Origin: VAZQ01 sp034669045
Lineage (GTDB): Bacteria > Pseudomonadota > Alphaproteobacteria > Rhizobiales > Xanthobacteraceae
DNA: 64,000 nucleotides
NCBI GenBank assembly: GCA_034669045.1
Contig: JAXDOD010000143.1
Span: forward strand, 1 to 64,000
Direction of reading: 5' to 3'
Position 1 is the stretch's first letter, and the number at the start of each line of letters is the position of its first letter. Below, piece after piece: positions 8,432 to 17,585 of this stretch. Both the position numbers and the translations under genes were made by a program. Below the pieces are notes generated by a model. That model ran no database searches, had not been told where the DNA came from, and saw nothing but the letters and a program-made list of their open reading frames with translations.

Positions 8432-9741
8432 AGAAGCCCATCGTCCGAAAGCTCCGGTGCGCCGTGTACACGCGCAAGTCCAGCGAGGAGGGGCTGGATA
8501 TGGAGTTCAATTCGCTCGACGCACAACGAGAGGCGTGCGAGGCGTACATCGCAAGTCAGAAACCGGAAGGCTGGGTGCTCGTCCCCGACCGTTATGATGA
8601 TGGTGGGATTTCCGGGGCGACGCTGGAGCGACCTGCGCTGCAGCGGTTGCTCGCCGACATTGAAGGCGATCGCGTCGACGTCATAGTCGTCTACAAGATC
8701 GACCGCCTCAGCCGAGCCTTGATGGATTTCGCGAAGCTGGTCGAGGTATTCGACCGCAATAACGTCACCTTCGTGAGCATCACGCAATCGTTCAACACGA
8801 CCACGTCCATGGGGCGGCTGACGCTCAACATCCTGCTCTCGTTCGCTCAGTTCGAGCGGGAGGTCATCGGCGAGCGCATCCGTGACAAGTTTGCTGCTTC
8901 TCGCAAGAAGGGGATGTGGATGGGTGGGTTCGTGCCGCTCGGCTATGACGTCAAGGATCGCAAGCTCGTCTTCAATGAAGCCGAAGCCGCAACGGTCCAG
9001 CGGATCTTCGAGAAATTCACGAAGAGCGGCTCGGTAACGGCACTCGTCCGGGTGCTTCGAGCTGAAGATGTGCGCGGAAAACGCGGGCGCCTCATCGATA
9101 AGTCCTACGTCTATCAGCTCTTCAGGAACCGGGTGTATCTTGGCGAGGCCGTCCACAAGGGCACGTCCTATCCTGGCGAACACCACGCCATCATCAGCAA
9201 CACGCTGTGGGACGAGGCCCACGCCATCCTGAGCGAGGGCGCGCGTCAACGTGCCGCCAGCACTCGCGCGCAGACCCCGGCGTTGCTGAAAGGGCTGATT
9301 TTCGGTCCGAGCGGATGCGCCATGACGCCAACGCACACGCGTAAGGGCGGACGTCTCTACCGCTACTACATCGCGACCACCGTGCTGAAACACGATGCTC
9401 CACAGTGCACGGTGCGAAGGGTATCGGCCGGTGAGATCGAGGGTGCAGTTATCGACCAAGTTCGGGGCCTTTTGCGATCGCCCGAGATGATCGTGCGAAC
9501 GTGGCGGGCGGGAAAGCGGCTGGTTGCTGGGCTGCAGGAATCAGAGGTGAGTGCCGCTTTGCAGCGTCTCGACCCGCTTTGGGACGAACTCTTCCCCGCC
9601 GAGCAGGTTCGCATCATCCAGTTGCTCATCGAACGAGTCGACGTGGACCCGGATGGCATCGACATCCGACTGCGAACAGAAGGGCTAGCGAACCTGACGG
9701 CGGAGCTGGACGCGGTCAGGCCAGGGCAAAAGGCTGCGTAA
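8428..9741 (+). CDS. Large serine recombinase
   Basis: From ATG 8428 the protein has 437 residues. The N-terminal resolvase domain shows AVYTRKSSEEGLDMEFNSLD (catalytic serine in the RKSS segment), VIVYKIDRLSRALMDF and the LSFAQFEREVIGERIRDKFA helix. A recombinase domain follows (GYDVKDRKLVFNEAEA to YVYQLFRNRVYLGE), and a shortened zinc-ribbon-like region (GLIFGPSGCAMTPTHTR). This architecture catalyses att-site integration and excision of phages and islands. It is the only integrase-type gene in the first 24 kb and the best candidate for mobilising the adjacent island. ATG 8428 overlaps the DUF2924 stop. Confidence 0.93.
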   Translation: MKKPIVRKLRCAVYTRKSSEEGLDMEFNSLDAQREACEAYIASQKPEGWVLVPDRYDDGGISGATLERPALQRLLADIEGDRVDVIVVYKIDRLSRALMDFAKLVEVFDRNNVTFVSITQSFNTTTSMGRLTLNILLSFAQFEREVIGERIRDKFAASRKKGMWMGGFVPLGYDVKDRKLVFNEAEAATVQRIFEKFTKSGSVTALVRVLRAEDVRGKRGRLIDKSYVYQLFRNRVYLGEAVHKGTSYPGEHHAIISNTLWDEAHAILSEGARQRAASTRAQTPALLKGLIFGPSGCAMTPTHTRKGGRLYRYYIATTVLKHDAPQCTVRRVSAGEIEGAVIDQVRGLLRSPEMIVRTWRAGKRLVAGLQESEVSAALQRLDPLWDELFPAEQVRIIQLLIERVDVDPDGIDIRLRTEGLANLTAELDAVRPGQKAA

Positions 9742-10154
9742 TGACGAAGCCGAAGATCAGCAGCGACGGTCGCACCATCACCGTGCGGGTGCCGATTTCA
9801 ATTCGGAAGCGCGGTGGCCGGAAACTCGTTGTTGCTCCCGACGGCACGAACGTGACGACGGCGCCCATCGCCCGCCGCATCGACAACGCCACGGTCAAGG
9901 CGATCGCCAGGGCGTTCCGCTGGCGGGAAATGCTGGAGAACGGCACCTACGCGACCATCGCAGAGATCGCCGCCGCCGAGAAGATCAATGAGTCTTACGT
10001 GGGTCGCGTGCTACGGCTGACCCTGCTCGCTCCGGAAATCATAGAGCGCATTGCGCAAGGGCGGCAGCCCACAGACTTGTCTCTTTCGAAGTTGTTGGCG
10101 CCCCTGCCGGTGTGTTGGCGAGAACAGAAGCGCATGGTGGGGCTCACCGTGTGA
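9741..10154 (+). CDS. HTH protein coupled to the recombinase
   Basis: A 137-residue basic protein starting at the ATG inside TAATG, overlapping the recombinase stop by 1 nt. The first half is beta-rich (ITVRVPISIRKRGGRKLVV). The second half is a likely HTH: ATIAEIAAAEKINESYVGRV followed by LRLTLLAPEIIERI, similar to the ParB/KorB-type HTH used by phage accessory proteins. I know such genes as frequent companions of large serine recombinases; a recombination-directionality or regulatory role is plausible but not shown. Confidence 0.75.
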   Translation: MTKPKISSDGRTITVRVPISIRKRGGRKLVVAPDGTNVTTAPIARRIDNATVKAIARAFRWREMLENGTYATIAEIAAAEKINESYVGRVLRLTLLAPEIIERIAQGRQPTDLSLSKLLAPLPVCWREQKRMVGLTV

Positions 10155-10270
10155 GTGGGTCCCGTACTTGCTGTGCAAATCGGAAGTACCGTCCGTGAAT
10201 ATCCCTTGAGTAGGCGAATCGAGGGTGCAATAACTGCAGTCTACGGCTGCAAGTGCTGCAGGATGGCCTA

Positions 10271-11311
10271 ATGACGGATGGGAAGAAGACCAAGCTCTAC
10301 GGGCACCTAGGCCAGGCGGTGCGGCAGCCCGCGTTGGTTGGATTTGCGCCCGCAACCGTTCTGCACCGGCTGAGCTACGCCGATGTTCTCAACGAAGACG
10401 CTGGCACAGGCTATCAGCGGCGCCTCAATCCACAACACAGCCTGGATTTCCGGCGGTACGTTCAAACCGACGGCTCCATGACCATACCGCTCACGTTTAA
10501 CGTCCGACCGGAGGCTGCCAATCACTGGCGCCTGATAGGCAAAGGCGCCCATGCGCGACTCGAAATTGACGGGGATGCACGTGTACTGGCGCAGGTGGAT
10601 TGCCAGCATCGCTTGGGGCACCTCCACGACCTCGACGTACCGCTGCCCTTCATGTGTTTTATCGGGCTGAGCGCACGCGAAGAGATGGAAGCATTCCGGG
10701 TTATCAACAGCAAGGCCAAAGGGCTGAGCACGAGCCTGCTCGACTTTCACGACGCGCAACTCGCTGCTGATCTGGCATCAGAGCGCCCAGAGCTATTCAT
10801 CGCATTGCAGCTGAACGTAAACGAACAATCTCCTTGGCGACGTCAGCTTGATTTAGGTGGCGACAAGACGTCTGGTCTCACGCGGCGCGCCTCACTGCGG
10901 ACAATGCAAAAGGCGGTGCGGGACTACTTACTCACCCCAACGGGAATCCTCCAGCGTGAAAGCGCAGAAGCCGTGGCCGCTATGGTTGTCGAGTTCTGGC
11001 TTGCAGTCACGGATGTCATGCCAGGCCCTTGGAGCGACCCGCGCGGGCATCTAATAACGAAGGGCGTCGGTGTTTATGCGCTTACCGGACTGATGGCCCA
11101 GATTTATCAGGAAAAAGGCGCAGCGGCCGCTTGCGCACGTCGCGCCTTCCGGACCGAACTCGCAGAGCTGGGGCCGAGTGTTGATTGGACTGGACAGGGC
11201 ACATTCAAGGGACTCGGCGGAGAGTCGGGCGCCAAGGAAGCGCTGCGAGTCTTGCTGAAGATAAGAAGCGAAACGCTTGCTACCGAAAGGACGGGTAGCC
11301 ATGGCCGGTAA
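10271..11311 (+). CDS. DGQHR/DndB-like ParB-fold protein
   Basis: The 346-residue protein carries a variant of the DGQHR motif, D110-C-Q-H-R114 in VLAQVDCQHRLGHL, followed by AFRVINSKAKGLSTSLLDFH, as in the DGQHR-domain family that includes DndB of DNA phosphorothioation and DpdB of 7-deazaguanine DNA modification. The fold belongs to the ParB/Srx superfamily. The second residue of the motif is Cys instead of Gly. It starts a rightward run of three overlapping genes with a radical SAM enzyme and a GHKL ATPase. By family analogy it may sense or regulate a DNA modification. ATG 10271 is preferred over GTG 10253 because the sequence before it is short and non-conserved. Confidence 0.7.
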   Translation: MTDGKKTKLYGHLGQAVRQPALVGFAPATVLHRLSYADVLNEDAGTGYQRRLNPQHSLDFRRYVQTDGSMTIPLTFNVRPEAANHWRLIGKGAHARLEIDGDARVLAQVDCQHRLGHLHDLDVPLPFMCFIGLSAREEMEAFRVINSKAKGLSTSLLDFHDAQLAADLASERPELFIALQLNVNEQSPWRRQLDLGGDKTSGLTRRASLRTMQKAVRDYLLTPTGILQRESAEAVAAMVVEFWLAVTDVMPGPWSDPRGHLITKGVGVYALTGLMAQIYQEKGAAAACARRAFRTELAELGPSVDWTGQGTFKGLGGESGAKEALRVLLKIRSETLATERTGSHGR

Positions 11312-12941
11312 AAACATTCTGCTCATCGAGCCGGGGTACAAGAACAAATATCCACCCCTCGGTCTGATGAAGATTGCTCAATATCACGGACCGCAAGGAA
11401 AGCAGGACAAAGTTCGGTTTATCAAAGGCGAGGACAAGAGTGTCCTTTCGACCGCTTGGGACCGTATCTACGTCACGACCCTCTTCTCGTTCGAATTCGC
11501 CAAGATTGCGCAGACCATAGACTTCGCTCTGCATGCCGCGAGCGGGCAGGCAGATAAGGTCTTCGTGGGCGGCATCGCGGCCTCGCTTATGAATGAGAGA
11601 TTTCGCGCCAAACCGGAATGGCACGGCATCCGTTTCATCAAAGGGCTTCTGAGCGCGCCGCCAGCGGTAGCGCTTCAGCTCGATGATTTTTCCGAAGAAC
11701 TTTATTCCGGGGACACGAGCGGACGTCCGATCGAGGATCTCGTCCCCGACTACAGCATCCTGTCGCAGATTGAATACCACTATCCTGTCAACGACGCATA
11801 TTTCGCCTACACGTCTCGGGGCTGCATCAGGAAGTGCCACTTCTGTGGCGTCCCGAAACTTGAAGGCGCGCAACGCGACACGGAGTCACTCACCGGACTC
11901 GTGCGAGAAATCGATCGGCTCTATGGGCAAAAGAAAGACCTGATGCTCATGGACAACAACGTCGTCGCATCGCCCCGCTTCAAGGAGATTATTGCGGAGA
12001 TACGCGACCTTGGCTTTACGCCGGGCGCCAAGCTCAAGCGCGATGGCACGCGGACGCCAGTGCAACGTCGGGTCGATTTCAACCAGGGCGTCGACGCCAG
12101 AATCCTATGCAAGGATCCGGTGTATCTCCGAGAACTCGCGACCATCTGTCTGAAGCCGCTCCGGATCGCCTTCGATCATCTCGGGGTGAAGAAGCCGTAC
12201 GAGCAAGCGATCCGCTATGCACATGAATTCGGGCTGACAGAGCTCTCCAACTATATGCTCTACAACTTCCACGATGGTCCAGCCGACTTGTTTGAGCGAA
12301 TGCGTCTGAATGTCAAACTGAACGAGGAATTGGGAGTACGGATTTGGTCGTTTCCTATGCGCTATCAACCAACTAATCGACCCGACCGCGGCCATGTTGG
12401 TGAGAAGTGGACTCGATATCAGCTTCGTTCGTTGCAGATTGTTCTGCAGGCTACGCACGGCGTCGTCAGCGGCGAGCCTGACTTCTTCAAGCGCGCCTTC
12501 GGAGATACACAGAGCGACTTTGAAGGCATCCTTGCGATGCCACACGACTTCATCTTCAACCGAGATTGGTACGAACGGTTCGAAGGCAAGCCCGAACTTC
12601 ATGACTACCAAGCCGCGTATCGGCGTCTCACCCTTGAGCAGCGCTCCGAACTAATCATTCTTCTCTCTTCATGCGATCCACGCGAGTTTGCAATGTTGGT
12701 CAAGCGCTGCACCGACGCGCGTCTCAAAGCTGCTCTCCAGTTCTACATTCCGGTTCCGAAGGATGAACTCGCCAGAATTTGGGCAAAGCAAAAGCTCCTG
12801 ACCGCCAACGACAAGCAGCTTCAGATCGGACTGGCAGACGACGAGATTGTGGAGGACGCTGACCTCGAAAGCGAGGTTTCCTCACAGCCAACGGCTGTAC
12901 AGAACCCGAAAGCGCGCAACGAAAGGACAGTCTTACAATGA
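11301..12941 (+). CDS. Radical SAM protein with B12-binding-like N-terminus
   Basis: A 546-residue protein. Residues 1-130 resemble the Rossmann-like N-terminal domain of class B radical SAM enzymes (LLIEPGYKNKYPPLGLMKIA) but lack the DxHxxG cobalamin-ligand motif. The iron-sulfur motif is C175-x3-C179-x2-C182 in TSRGCIRKCHFCGVPK. Then DLMLMDNNVV and VDFNQGVDARIL fit the SAM-barrel strands. It overlaps the DGQHR gene by 11 nt and the GHKL gene by 4 nt, so the three are almost certainly co-expressed. The substrate is unknown; modification of a nucleic acid base or of a protein partner are both possible. Confidence 0.8.
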   Translation: MAGKNILLIEPGYKNKYPPLGLMKIAQYHGPQGKQDKVRFIKGEDKSVLSTAWDRIYVTTLFSFEFAKIAQTIDFALHAASGQADKVFVGGIAASLMNERFRAKPEWHGIRFIKGLLSAPPAVALQLDDFSEELYSGDTSGRPIEDLVPDYSILSQIEYHYPVNDAYFAYTSRGCIRKCHFCGVPKLEGAQRDTESLTGLVREIDRLYGQKKDLMLMDNNVVASPRFKEIIAEIRDLGFTPGAKLKRDGTRTPVQRRVDFNQGVDARILCKDPVYLRELATICLKPLRIAFDHLGVKKPYEQAIRYAHEFGLTELSNYMLYNFHDGPADLFERMRLNVKLNEELGVRIWSFPMRYQPTNRPDRGHVGEKWTRYQLRSLQIVLQATHGVVSGEPDFFKRAFGDTQSDFEGILAMPHDFIFNRDWYERFEGKPELHDYQAAYRRLTLEQRSELIILLSSCDPREFAMLVKRCTDARLKAALQFYIPVPKDELARIWAKQKLLTANDKQLQIGLADDEIVEDADLESEVSSQPTAVQNPKARNERTVLQ

Positions 12942-14632
12942 CTGAAGGTGCCCTCGCTCTCAAGACTAAAGGCCCGGTCGCGGAGACGGAGTCGATCGAC
13001 AAGATCGTGATCGGAAAGGATGTGCTCGAACTGGTGTCGAGCGCGATGTATGTCGATCCGCTGACGATCTACCGCGAATATGTGCAAAACGCCGCCGATG
13101 CGATTGATGAGGCGCTGGCGGCAGGGCTGTACGGGAGGCACAAGAAGGGACTAGTTACCATCAGCATCGACTCGGCATTACGGAAGGTTACGATTAGAGA
13201 CGACGGCATTGGTGTGCCCTGGCAAGATTTCGCGCGCTGTATGACCTCGCTCGGTGCGAGCGGAAAACGAGGCGGCGTTGCGCGCGGCTTCAGAGGCGTA
13301 GGTCGCTTGGCCGGATTAGGATACGCGCAGCGCCTCACGTTCCGTTCTCGCGCACAGGGCGAGAGCCGCGTGTCCGAACTGAATTGGGATTGCCGACTGC
13401 TCCGCTCCGTTCTTCGGTCGAGCGATCCAGACGCAGGTATCGAAGATCTGATCCGACGGTCGGTGTCGCTCTCGCGTATTCCGGCCGACGGATATCCCTC
13501 TCGCTTCTTTGAGGTTGAGCTTGATGGCGTAGTACGGTTACGCAGCGACAAACTGATGAGTCCGACGGCGATTGCAGAATATCTATCGCAAGTGGCTCCC
13601 GTCCCTTTCTCTCCGGAATTCCCTTTCGCCGAAGAGATTCGTCAAGCCGTCGAGCCGGCGGTGAAGTTAGACACCTTTGACCTTCGCGTTTCTGGCGTGG
13701 ACGGCGCGATCTATCGGCCACACCGGCGTGGTTTCACTGACGAGAAGAAGCAAGGGAAGTTTGAAGGGCTAGAGATTTTCACGATCCCAGACGTTGACGG
13801 AAATTCGGCCGCGATCGGCTGGCTCTTGCATCACGAATATGATGGCGCTGTACCAACAGCAACGGGTTTCAAGGGGGTGAGGCTGCGCGTCGGCAATGTC
13901 CAGATCGGCGGAAACGCGCTCTTGGAAGAATTGTTCACGGAACCGCGCTTTAACTCCTGGTCTATCGGAGAAGTCCATATTCTCGACAGGCGCATCATAC
14001 CGAACGCCCGCAGAGATGATTTCGAGCAGAACGCGCACTACAGCAACTTGCTAAATCAGGTCACACCCATCGCGCGAGCGATTTCGAAGCGTTGCCGAAC
14101 CAGCTCCAAGCGCCGGCAATTGCTGCGGGACTTCGAACTACAGGAGCAGGGAGTGAAGGAACGGCTGCATATCCTGAAGCAGGGTGGCATCAGGAAAGAA
14201 GCGCGCCGAGGGCAGTCGAGGCAGATTGAACATGCCTTGAATAAAATGAGGCGACTCGCCAACGCTCAGGAGGTGGACTCCGAGAAGGATAAATTGGGCA
14301 CACGCATATTAAAGATAGAGGAGCGGGTACGTGAAGCTACGAGATCGTTGCCAAGTTCTCCACTCGACGTCCTACCACCAGCGAAACGCGGCATGTACGG
14401 GCAAATGATCGAACTGATCTATGAGTGTTCGACCAATCGCGTTGCGGCAAAATCACTGGTAGACCGCATTCTGGAAAAGATCGCTCTAAGCGATGAAGCA
14501 AATACGGGGACTTCCGCCAAGAGTCTAAAGAGAAGCAAGAATTCACCTGTCACGGTGCCCCGAAATTCAAAGACTCGCGCGAAAAAGCGTGGCGCGCGGG
14601 AAACCGGCCAAAAGGCTCGACGTCCTGGCTAA
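12938..14632 (+). CDS. GHKL/Hsp90-type ATPase, copy 1
   Basis: A 564-residue protein with an N-terminal Bergerat ATPase fold: N-box E47-YVQNAADAIDE (Asn51), G1 box D89-GIG, and a glycine-rich lid GFRGVGRLAGLG at 117-128. After it come Hsp90/MutL-like middle-domain features: QVAPVPFSPEFPFAEEI and IIPNARRDDFEQN. The C-terminal 150 residues are highly charged and coiled-coil-like, ending in a lysine/arginine-rich tail. It overlaps the radical SAM gene (ATGA). The second GHKL gene of this island shares all these blocks, so the two are paralogues. It probably works as an ATP-driven clamp or conformational switch. Confidence 0.82.
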   Translation: MTEGALALKTKGPVAETESIDKIVIGKDVLELVSSAMYVDPLTIYREYVQNAADAIDEALAAGLYGRHKKGLVTISIDSALRKVTIRDDGIGVPWQDFARCMTSLGASGKRGGVARGFRGVGRLAGLGYAQRLTFRSRAQGESRVSELNWDCRLLRSVLRSSDPDAGIEDLIRRSVSLSRIPADGYPSRFFEVELDGVVRLRSDKLMSPTAIAEYLSQVAPVPFSPEFPFAEEIRQAVEPAVKLDTFDLRVSGVDGAIYRPHRRGFTDEKKQGKFEGLEIFTIPDVDGNSAAIGWLLHHEYDGAVPTATGFKGVRLRVGNVQIGGNALLEELFTEPRFNSWSIGEVHILDRRIIPNARRDDFEQNAHYSNLLNQVTPIARAISKRCRTSSKRRQLLRDFELQEQGVKERLHILKQGGIRKEARRGQSRQIEHALNKMRRLANAQEVDSEKDKLGTRILKIEERVREATRSLPSSPLDVLPPAKRGMYGQMIELIYECSTNRVAAKSLVDRILEKIALSDEANTGTSAKSLKRSKNSPVTVPRNSKTRAKKRGARETGQKARRPG

Positions 14633-14657
14633 TCGGCTTGTGAAACAACGAAGCTGT

Positions 14658-16133
14658 TCAGGCTTCAATTTCTGAACGCTCGTTCTGTTCCGGCCACAAC
14701 AGCGCGCGTAGGATTTCGGGCTTGCTCAGAGCAAGATCTTCCTGAGCGATGCTGCCTACATCCTGCTGGACATATTTCGCGAGCCTTGCCTTCTGCTCTA
14801 GGCAGAAGTCAATAAATTTGTCAACTGTGTTCTCAGCTACAAGCAATAGGATTTCGCAGTCCCGAGTCTGCGAGATGCGATGGATGCGATCCTGCGACTG
14901 GATGTAGTCAACCAAATTGAATGTTCTGTCTAAGTATATGGCGAGATTGGCTTGAGTGAGCGTCAGGCCTTCACGCGCCGCTGCTGGGTTGGCAATCATT
15001 AGCTTGACCTGGGGATCGCTCTTGAAAGCGCGTACCGCCGCATCCCGCTCCGGGCCCGAAATAGCACCATGGATAGTGACCGGCCGGTACAGAGCATAGC
15101 GTCGCTGAAGAACGCCCATATTCGGTACAAACGAACTCCAGACGATCGCCTTCCTCCAATCTTGGGACAGAGCTTCAGCAAGAATACGGTCGAGAGCGGC
15201 GAATTTCGAAGGTTCCTCTTTGTATGCTGCATCCAGCAGTCCGGGGTTCGACGCGAGTTGTGCCAAGCGCACTAGCCTAGCAAGGATGGCGTCGGCCTCT
15301 TGAAGTACCTGCTCACCCGTGAGCGACTTCACCCACAGCGCGAGCTCGTTCCGCATGCTATCGTACATCGCCTGCTGATGAGGAGAGAGCTTCACCCTAA
15401 ATCGGCGAATCTGCTTCGCAGGAAGTTTTACGGCATGATCCTTAAGGCGGCGCCTTGAGAGACCAGCAACCTTCAAACGAAGATCGTCTAGCGATTGGTA
15501 GGCGCCGCCCGCGCCCTTATATCGCGCGCGGAAGTCATCCAAGGTCTCCCCAAGAGATACGCCGTCGTCTAGAAAGTAAAATTGACTCCACAAATCCTCA
15601 GGCTTGTTCGCAACGGGCGTGCCGGAGAGGATATAGCGGCGGGCGGCGTGGCCGCGTAGCTGCAGAACTGCTCCTGTAACTTTTGCATCCGGCGTCTTGA
15701 TACGGTGGCTTTCGTCGAGGACCAATGCCATCGGCTTGAAGCGCAACAGCGCCTTCAGGGCTGGCAACTCCGCTCCCACCGCCTCGTAGTTGATAACGTA
15801 AAACGCAGCACGCAGTTTTGTGAAAGGGCGCCGGCGCGCTTTGCGGCCGGCCCCGAACACTGCAACGGGCAAGTCCGAGAATTTCTTTATTTCTTCAACC
15901 CAGGTCGTCTTAAGCCCGTTCGGACAAATAATGACAGCACCGCTCAAGGTTTCGCCCTTTATTTCGGCGGCGATGGCGTCGATCAGCTGCTTAGTCTTTC
16001 CGAGCCCTTGCTCGTCAAAGAGAGCTGCACGATCGTTTTGTCGAAGGAACTCGGTCCCCTCTACTTGATGAGGAAGCGATGCGATCTCTTCACGCGGCAC
16101 GGCGAATTCCTCCGAGCAGGATTTCCGGTACAT
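14658..16133 (-). CDS. SNF2-family DEAD/DEAH-like helicase
   Basis: A 491-residue compact SF2 ATPase. Motif I is DEQGLGKT at 40-47, motif II DESH at 140-143, motif III SGTP at 170-173, and the C-terminal lobe ends with AAREGLTLTQANLAIYLDRT and SQDRIHRISQ (motifs V and VI), all of the SNF2 type. It lacks an extra DNA-recognition domain, so targeting would come from partners. ATG 16133 was chosen because the longer frame overlaps the nuclease gene in arginine/serine-rich shadow. It is last in a leftward five-gene run and is convergent, 25 nt away, with the GHKL copy 1 gene. SNF2 motors of this type power restriction in several defence systems. Confidence 0.87.
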   Translation of the reverse strand: MYRKSCSEEFAVPREEIASLPHQVEGTEFLRQNDRAALFDEQGLGKTKQLIDAIAAEIKGETLSGAVIICPNGLKTTWVEEIKKFSDLPVAVFGAGRKARRRPFTKLRAAFYVINYEAVGAELPALKALLRFKPMALVLDESHRIKTPDAKVTGAVLQLRGHAARRYILSGTPVANKPEDLWSQFYFLDDGVSLGETLDDFRARYKGAGGAYQSLDDLRLKVAGLSRRRLKDHAVKLPAKQIRRFRVKLSPHQQAMYDSMRNELALWVKSLTGEQVLQEADAILARLVRLAQLASNPGLLDAAYKEEPSKFAALDRILAEALSQDWRKAIVWSSFVPNMGVLQRRYALYRPVTIHGAISGPERDAAVRAFKSDPQVKLMIANPAAAREGLTLTQANLAIYLDRTFNLVDYIQSQDRIHRISQTRDCEILLLVAENTVDKFIDFCLEQKARLAKYVQQDVGSIAQEDLALSKPEILRALLWPEQNERSEIEA

Positions 16134-16476
16134 GCAGCCGCACGACGTGGCGCGCGCGGATGAGCCCCGTCTTGATGAGGATCTCGTCAAGCTTGCGGGC
16201 TTCGTAGCGCGGGACGGAAATGTACAGCGGACAGAGGAGGCCGCCACCTTTCATCCTAACATTCCCGAATGTTCGCAGCTGAGCGAGAGTGTGTCCGTTG
16301 TCTATGTCGGCGGCCGTTTTTGCCTCGGCGAAGGCGAGCAGGGCGCCATCTAGTCGCGCCCCCCACGCATCCGGCCTATGTCCCCTCAGCATGAACGGTG
16401 TCGACAGCTCGTTCCAGAAGCCTGCCTGGTCAGCGCTGTGGTCGAAGCCCGTGACGACGAACCCGTCCGCGCACAT
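16090..16476 (-). CDS. Candidate PD-(D/E)xK nuclease, small
   Basis: A 128-residue protein starting MCADGFVVTGFDHSADQAG. The core RLDGALLAFAEAKTAADI places D43, E51 and K53 in a D-x7-ExK arrangement that fits the restriction-endonuclease fold; QLRTFG and PLYISVPRYEARKL would follow as helix and strand. The assignment rests on this motif alone. It overlaps the SNF2 helicase start by 44 nt, so the two are translationally coupled, as a nuclease and its motor would be. An in-frame TTG at 16491 is an alternative start; a stop codon lies a little further upstream. Confidence 0.5.
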   Translation of the reverse strand: MCADGFVVTGFDHSADQAGFWNELSTPFMLRGHRPDAWGARLDGALLAFAEAKTAADIDNGHTLAQLRTFGNVRMKGGGLLCPLYISVPRYEARKLDEILIKTGLIRARHVVRLHVPEILLGGIRRAA

Positions 16477-16530
16477 CCGTCGCGCGCCCAAAGCAAAAGC
16501 GTCTGATGCTTGCCGCTCGGCATCTGGTCC

Positions 16531-17571
16531 CTATCTACGATTTCCAGCGGCTCGCCTAGCGGTCTTGGGCACAGAAACGCGGTCGATATTTTCGAGCACC
16601 GCCGCCAGTGTCTCCTGAAGAGACGTGAGAATCTCCAGGCGCTCCGGACACTGCCGGGCTTCAACCATCTCCGCGATGGACATTTTGGCAAGGCGGGCGC
16701 GCGTCTTTTCGAGCTGTAGATAAAGCTCCTGTTCGCGAGGGTTGTTCTCCGCGAGGTACTCTTCAGCTGCGTCGAAACCGTTCACCTCCAAGAGGCGCAC
16801 AGCCTCTTTCGCGTCAAGAATCTTCGGCAGCTTGCGGACCTTCATGCCCGTATCGACTTTGCCATCTCGTACCCAACATGCGAAGCGCTCCGGGAGATTA
16901 TTCATTCCTTCTCGGTGCTGTGTAATCCGCGTGTTGCGCGTGAATTCAAGGAAGTATGAAAATTTGCTGCGGTGATCGGGATGAGCAGGGTCCTCGGTGA
17001 TCGGAACGTAGATGCGGTCCATCATATTTGCCGCTTCGATATGTTGACGCACATCATTTGTGGTCATGCGGTACCGCTCGGCGACCTCGGCTTCGATGAG
17101 ACCGGCCTTTACCAGCGCTCGCATTTGCAGCGCTTTTTCATATGGTGCCCAACCGCGAACAGACCCGAGATGAATCTCGTTTAGAAGGTCTTGAACGGTT
17201 TCCTCCGGCGTGCCTTCCGGGATGATCCAGGCTGGCATTGTTTGGAATGCCGGATTACCGGGATGCTCTTCCTTGGCCGCTCGTAGGGCTACCACCCGAC
17301 GATTGCCTTCTGCCACGGTATGGTCATGACGCAAGTAGATCGGTTCCTGAACGCCACCCGACAAGATGATTGAGCGTTTGAGACCCTCGGTATCCTCTTG
17401 GCTGGTCAAGAGCAGCGTGCATGCAGCATCGCTGCGATCCTGGTCCTCGAGCTGACGCATCGAAAAACCCACCCTCGGGTTAGTGGAATCCAGGATCACG
17501 ACGTCCGGGTCCACTTCGGTGAGCGTCAGCTCCACTCGCGCACCCTGAATATTACGTGTGTAGGCAATCAT
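16531..17571 (-). CDS. ParB-like HTH protein C (third paralogue)
   Basis: A 346-residue protein with a ParB/Srx-type N-domain: DSTNPRVGF at 28-36, and the variant motif E88-GNRR in HTVAEGNRRVVALR. A conserved linker NEIHLGSVRGWAPYEKA precedes an HTH at about 158-181 (EAEVAERYRMTTNDVRQHIE). Then comes the block KFSYFLEFTRN shared with paralogues A and B. The C-terminus is helical and ends in a basic tail. It follows paralogue B after 14 nt and precedes the nuclease by 54 nt. DNA binding and a nucleotide-controlled switch are expected from the fold; the target is unknown. Confidence 0.75.
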   Translation of the reverse strand: MIAYTRNIQGARVELTLTEVDPDVVILDSTNPRVGFSMRQLEDQDRSDAACTLLLTSQEDTEGLKRSIILSGGVQEPIYLRHDHTVAEGNRRVVALRAAKEEHPGNPAFQTMPAWIIPEGTPEETVQDLLNEIHLGSVRGWAPYEKALQMRALVKAGLIEAEVAERYRMTTNDVRQHIEAANMMDRIYVPITEDPAHPDHRSKFSYFLEFTRNTRITQHREGMNNLPERFACWVRDGKVDTGMKVRKLPKILDAKEAVRLLEVNGFDAAEEYLAENNPREQELYLQLEKTRARLAKMSIAEMVEARQCPERLEILTSLQETLAAVLENIDRVSVPKTARRAAGNRR

Positions 17572-17585
17572 GGCTGTTCTCCGAG

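Noticed and set aside
10271..14632. Assigning the island to Dnd/Ssp phosphorothioation or Dpd 7-deazaguanine systems
   Set aside because: No DndA/C/D/E, SspA-D sulfur-transfer gene, DpdA TGT-like enzyme or queuosine-precursor genes are present; only the DGQHR and SNF2 components are shared.
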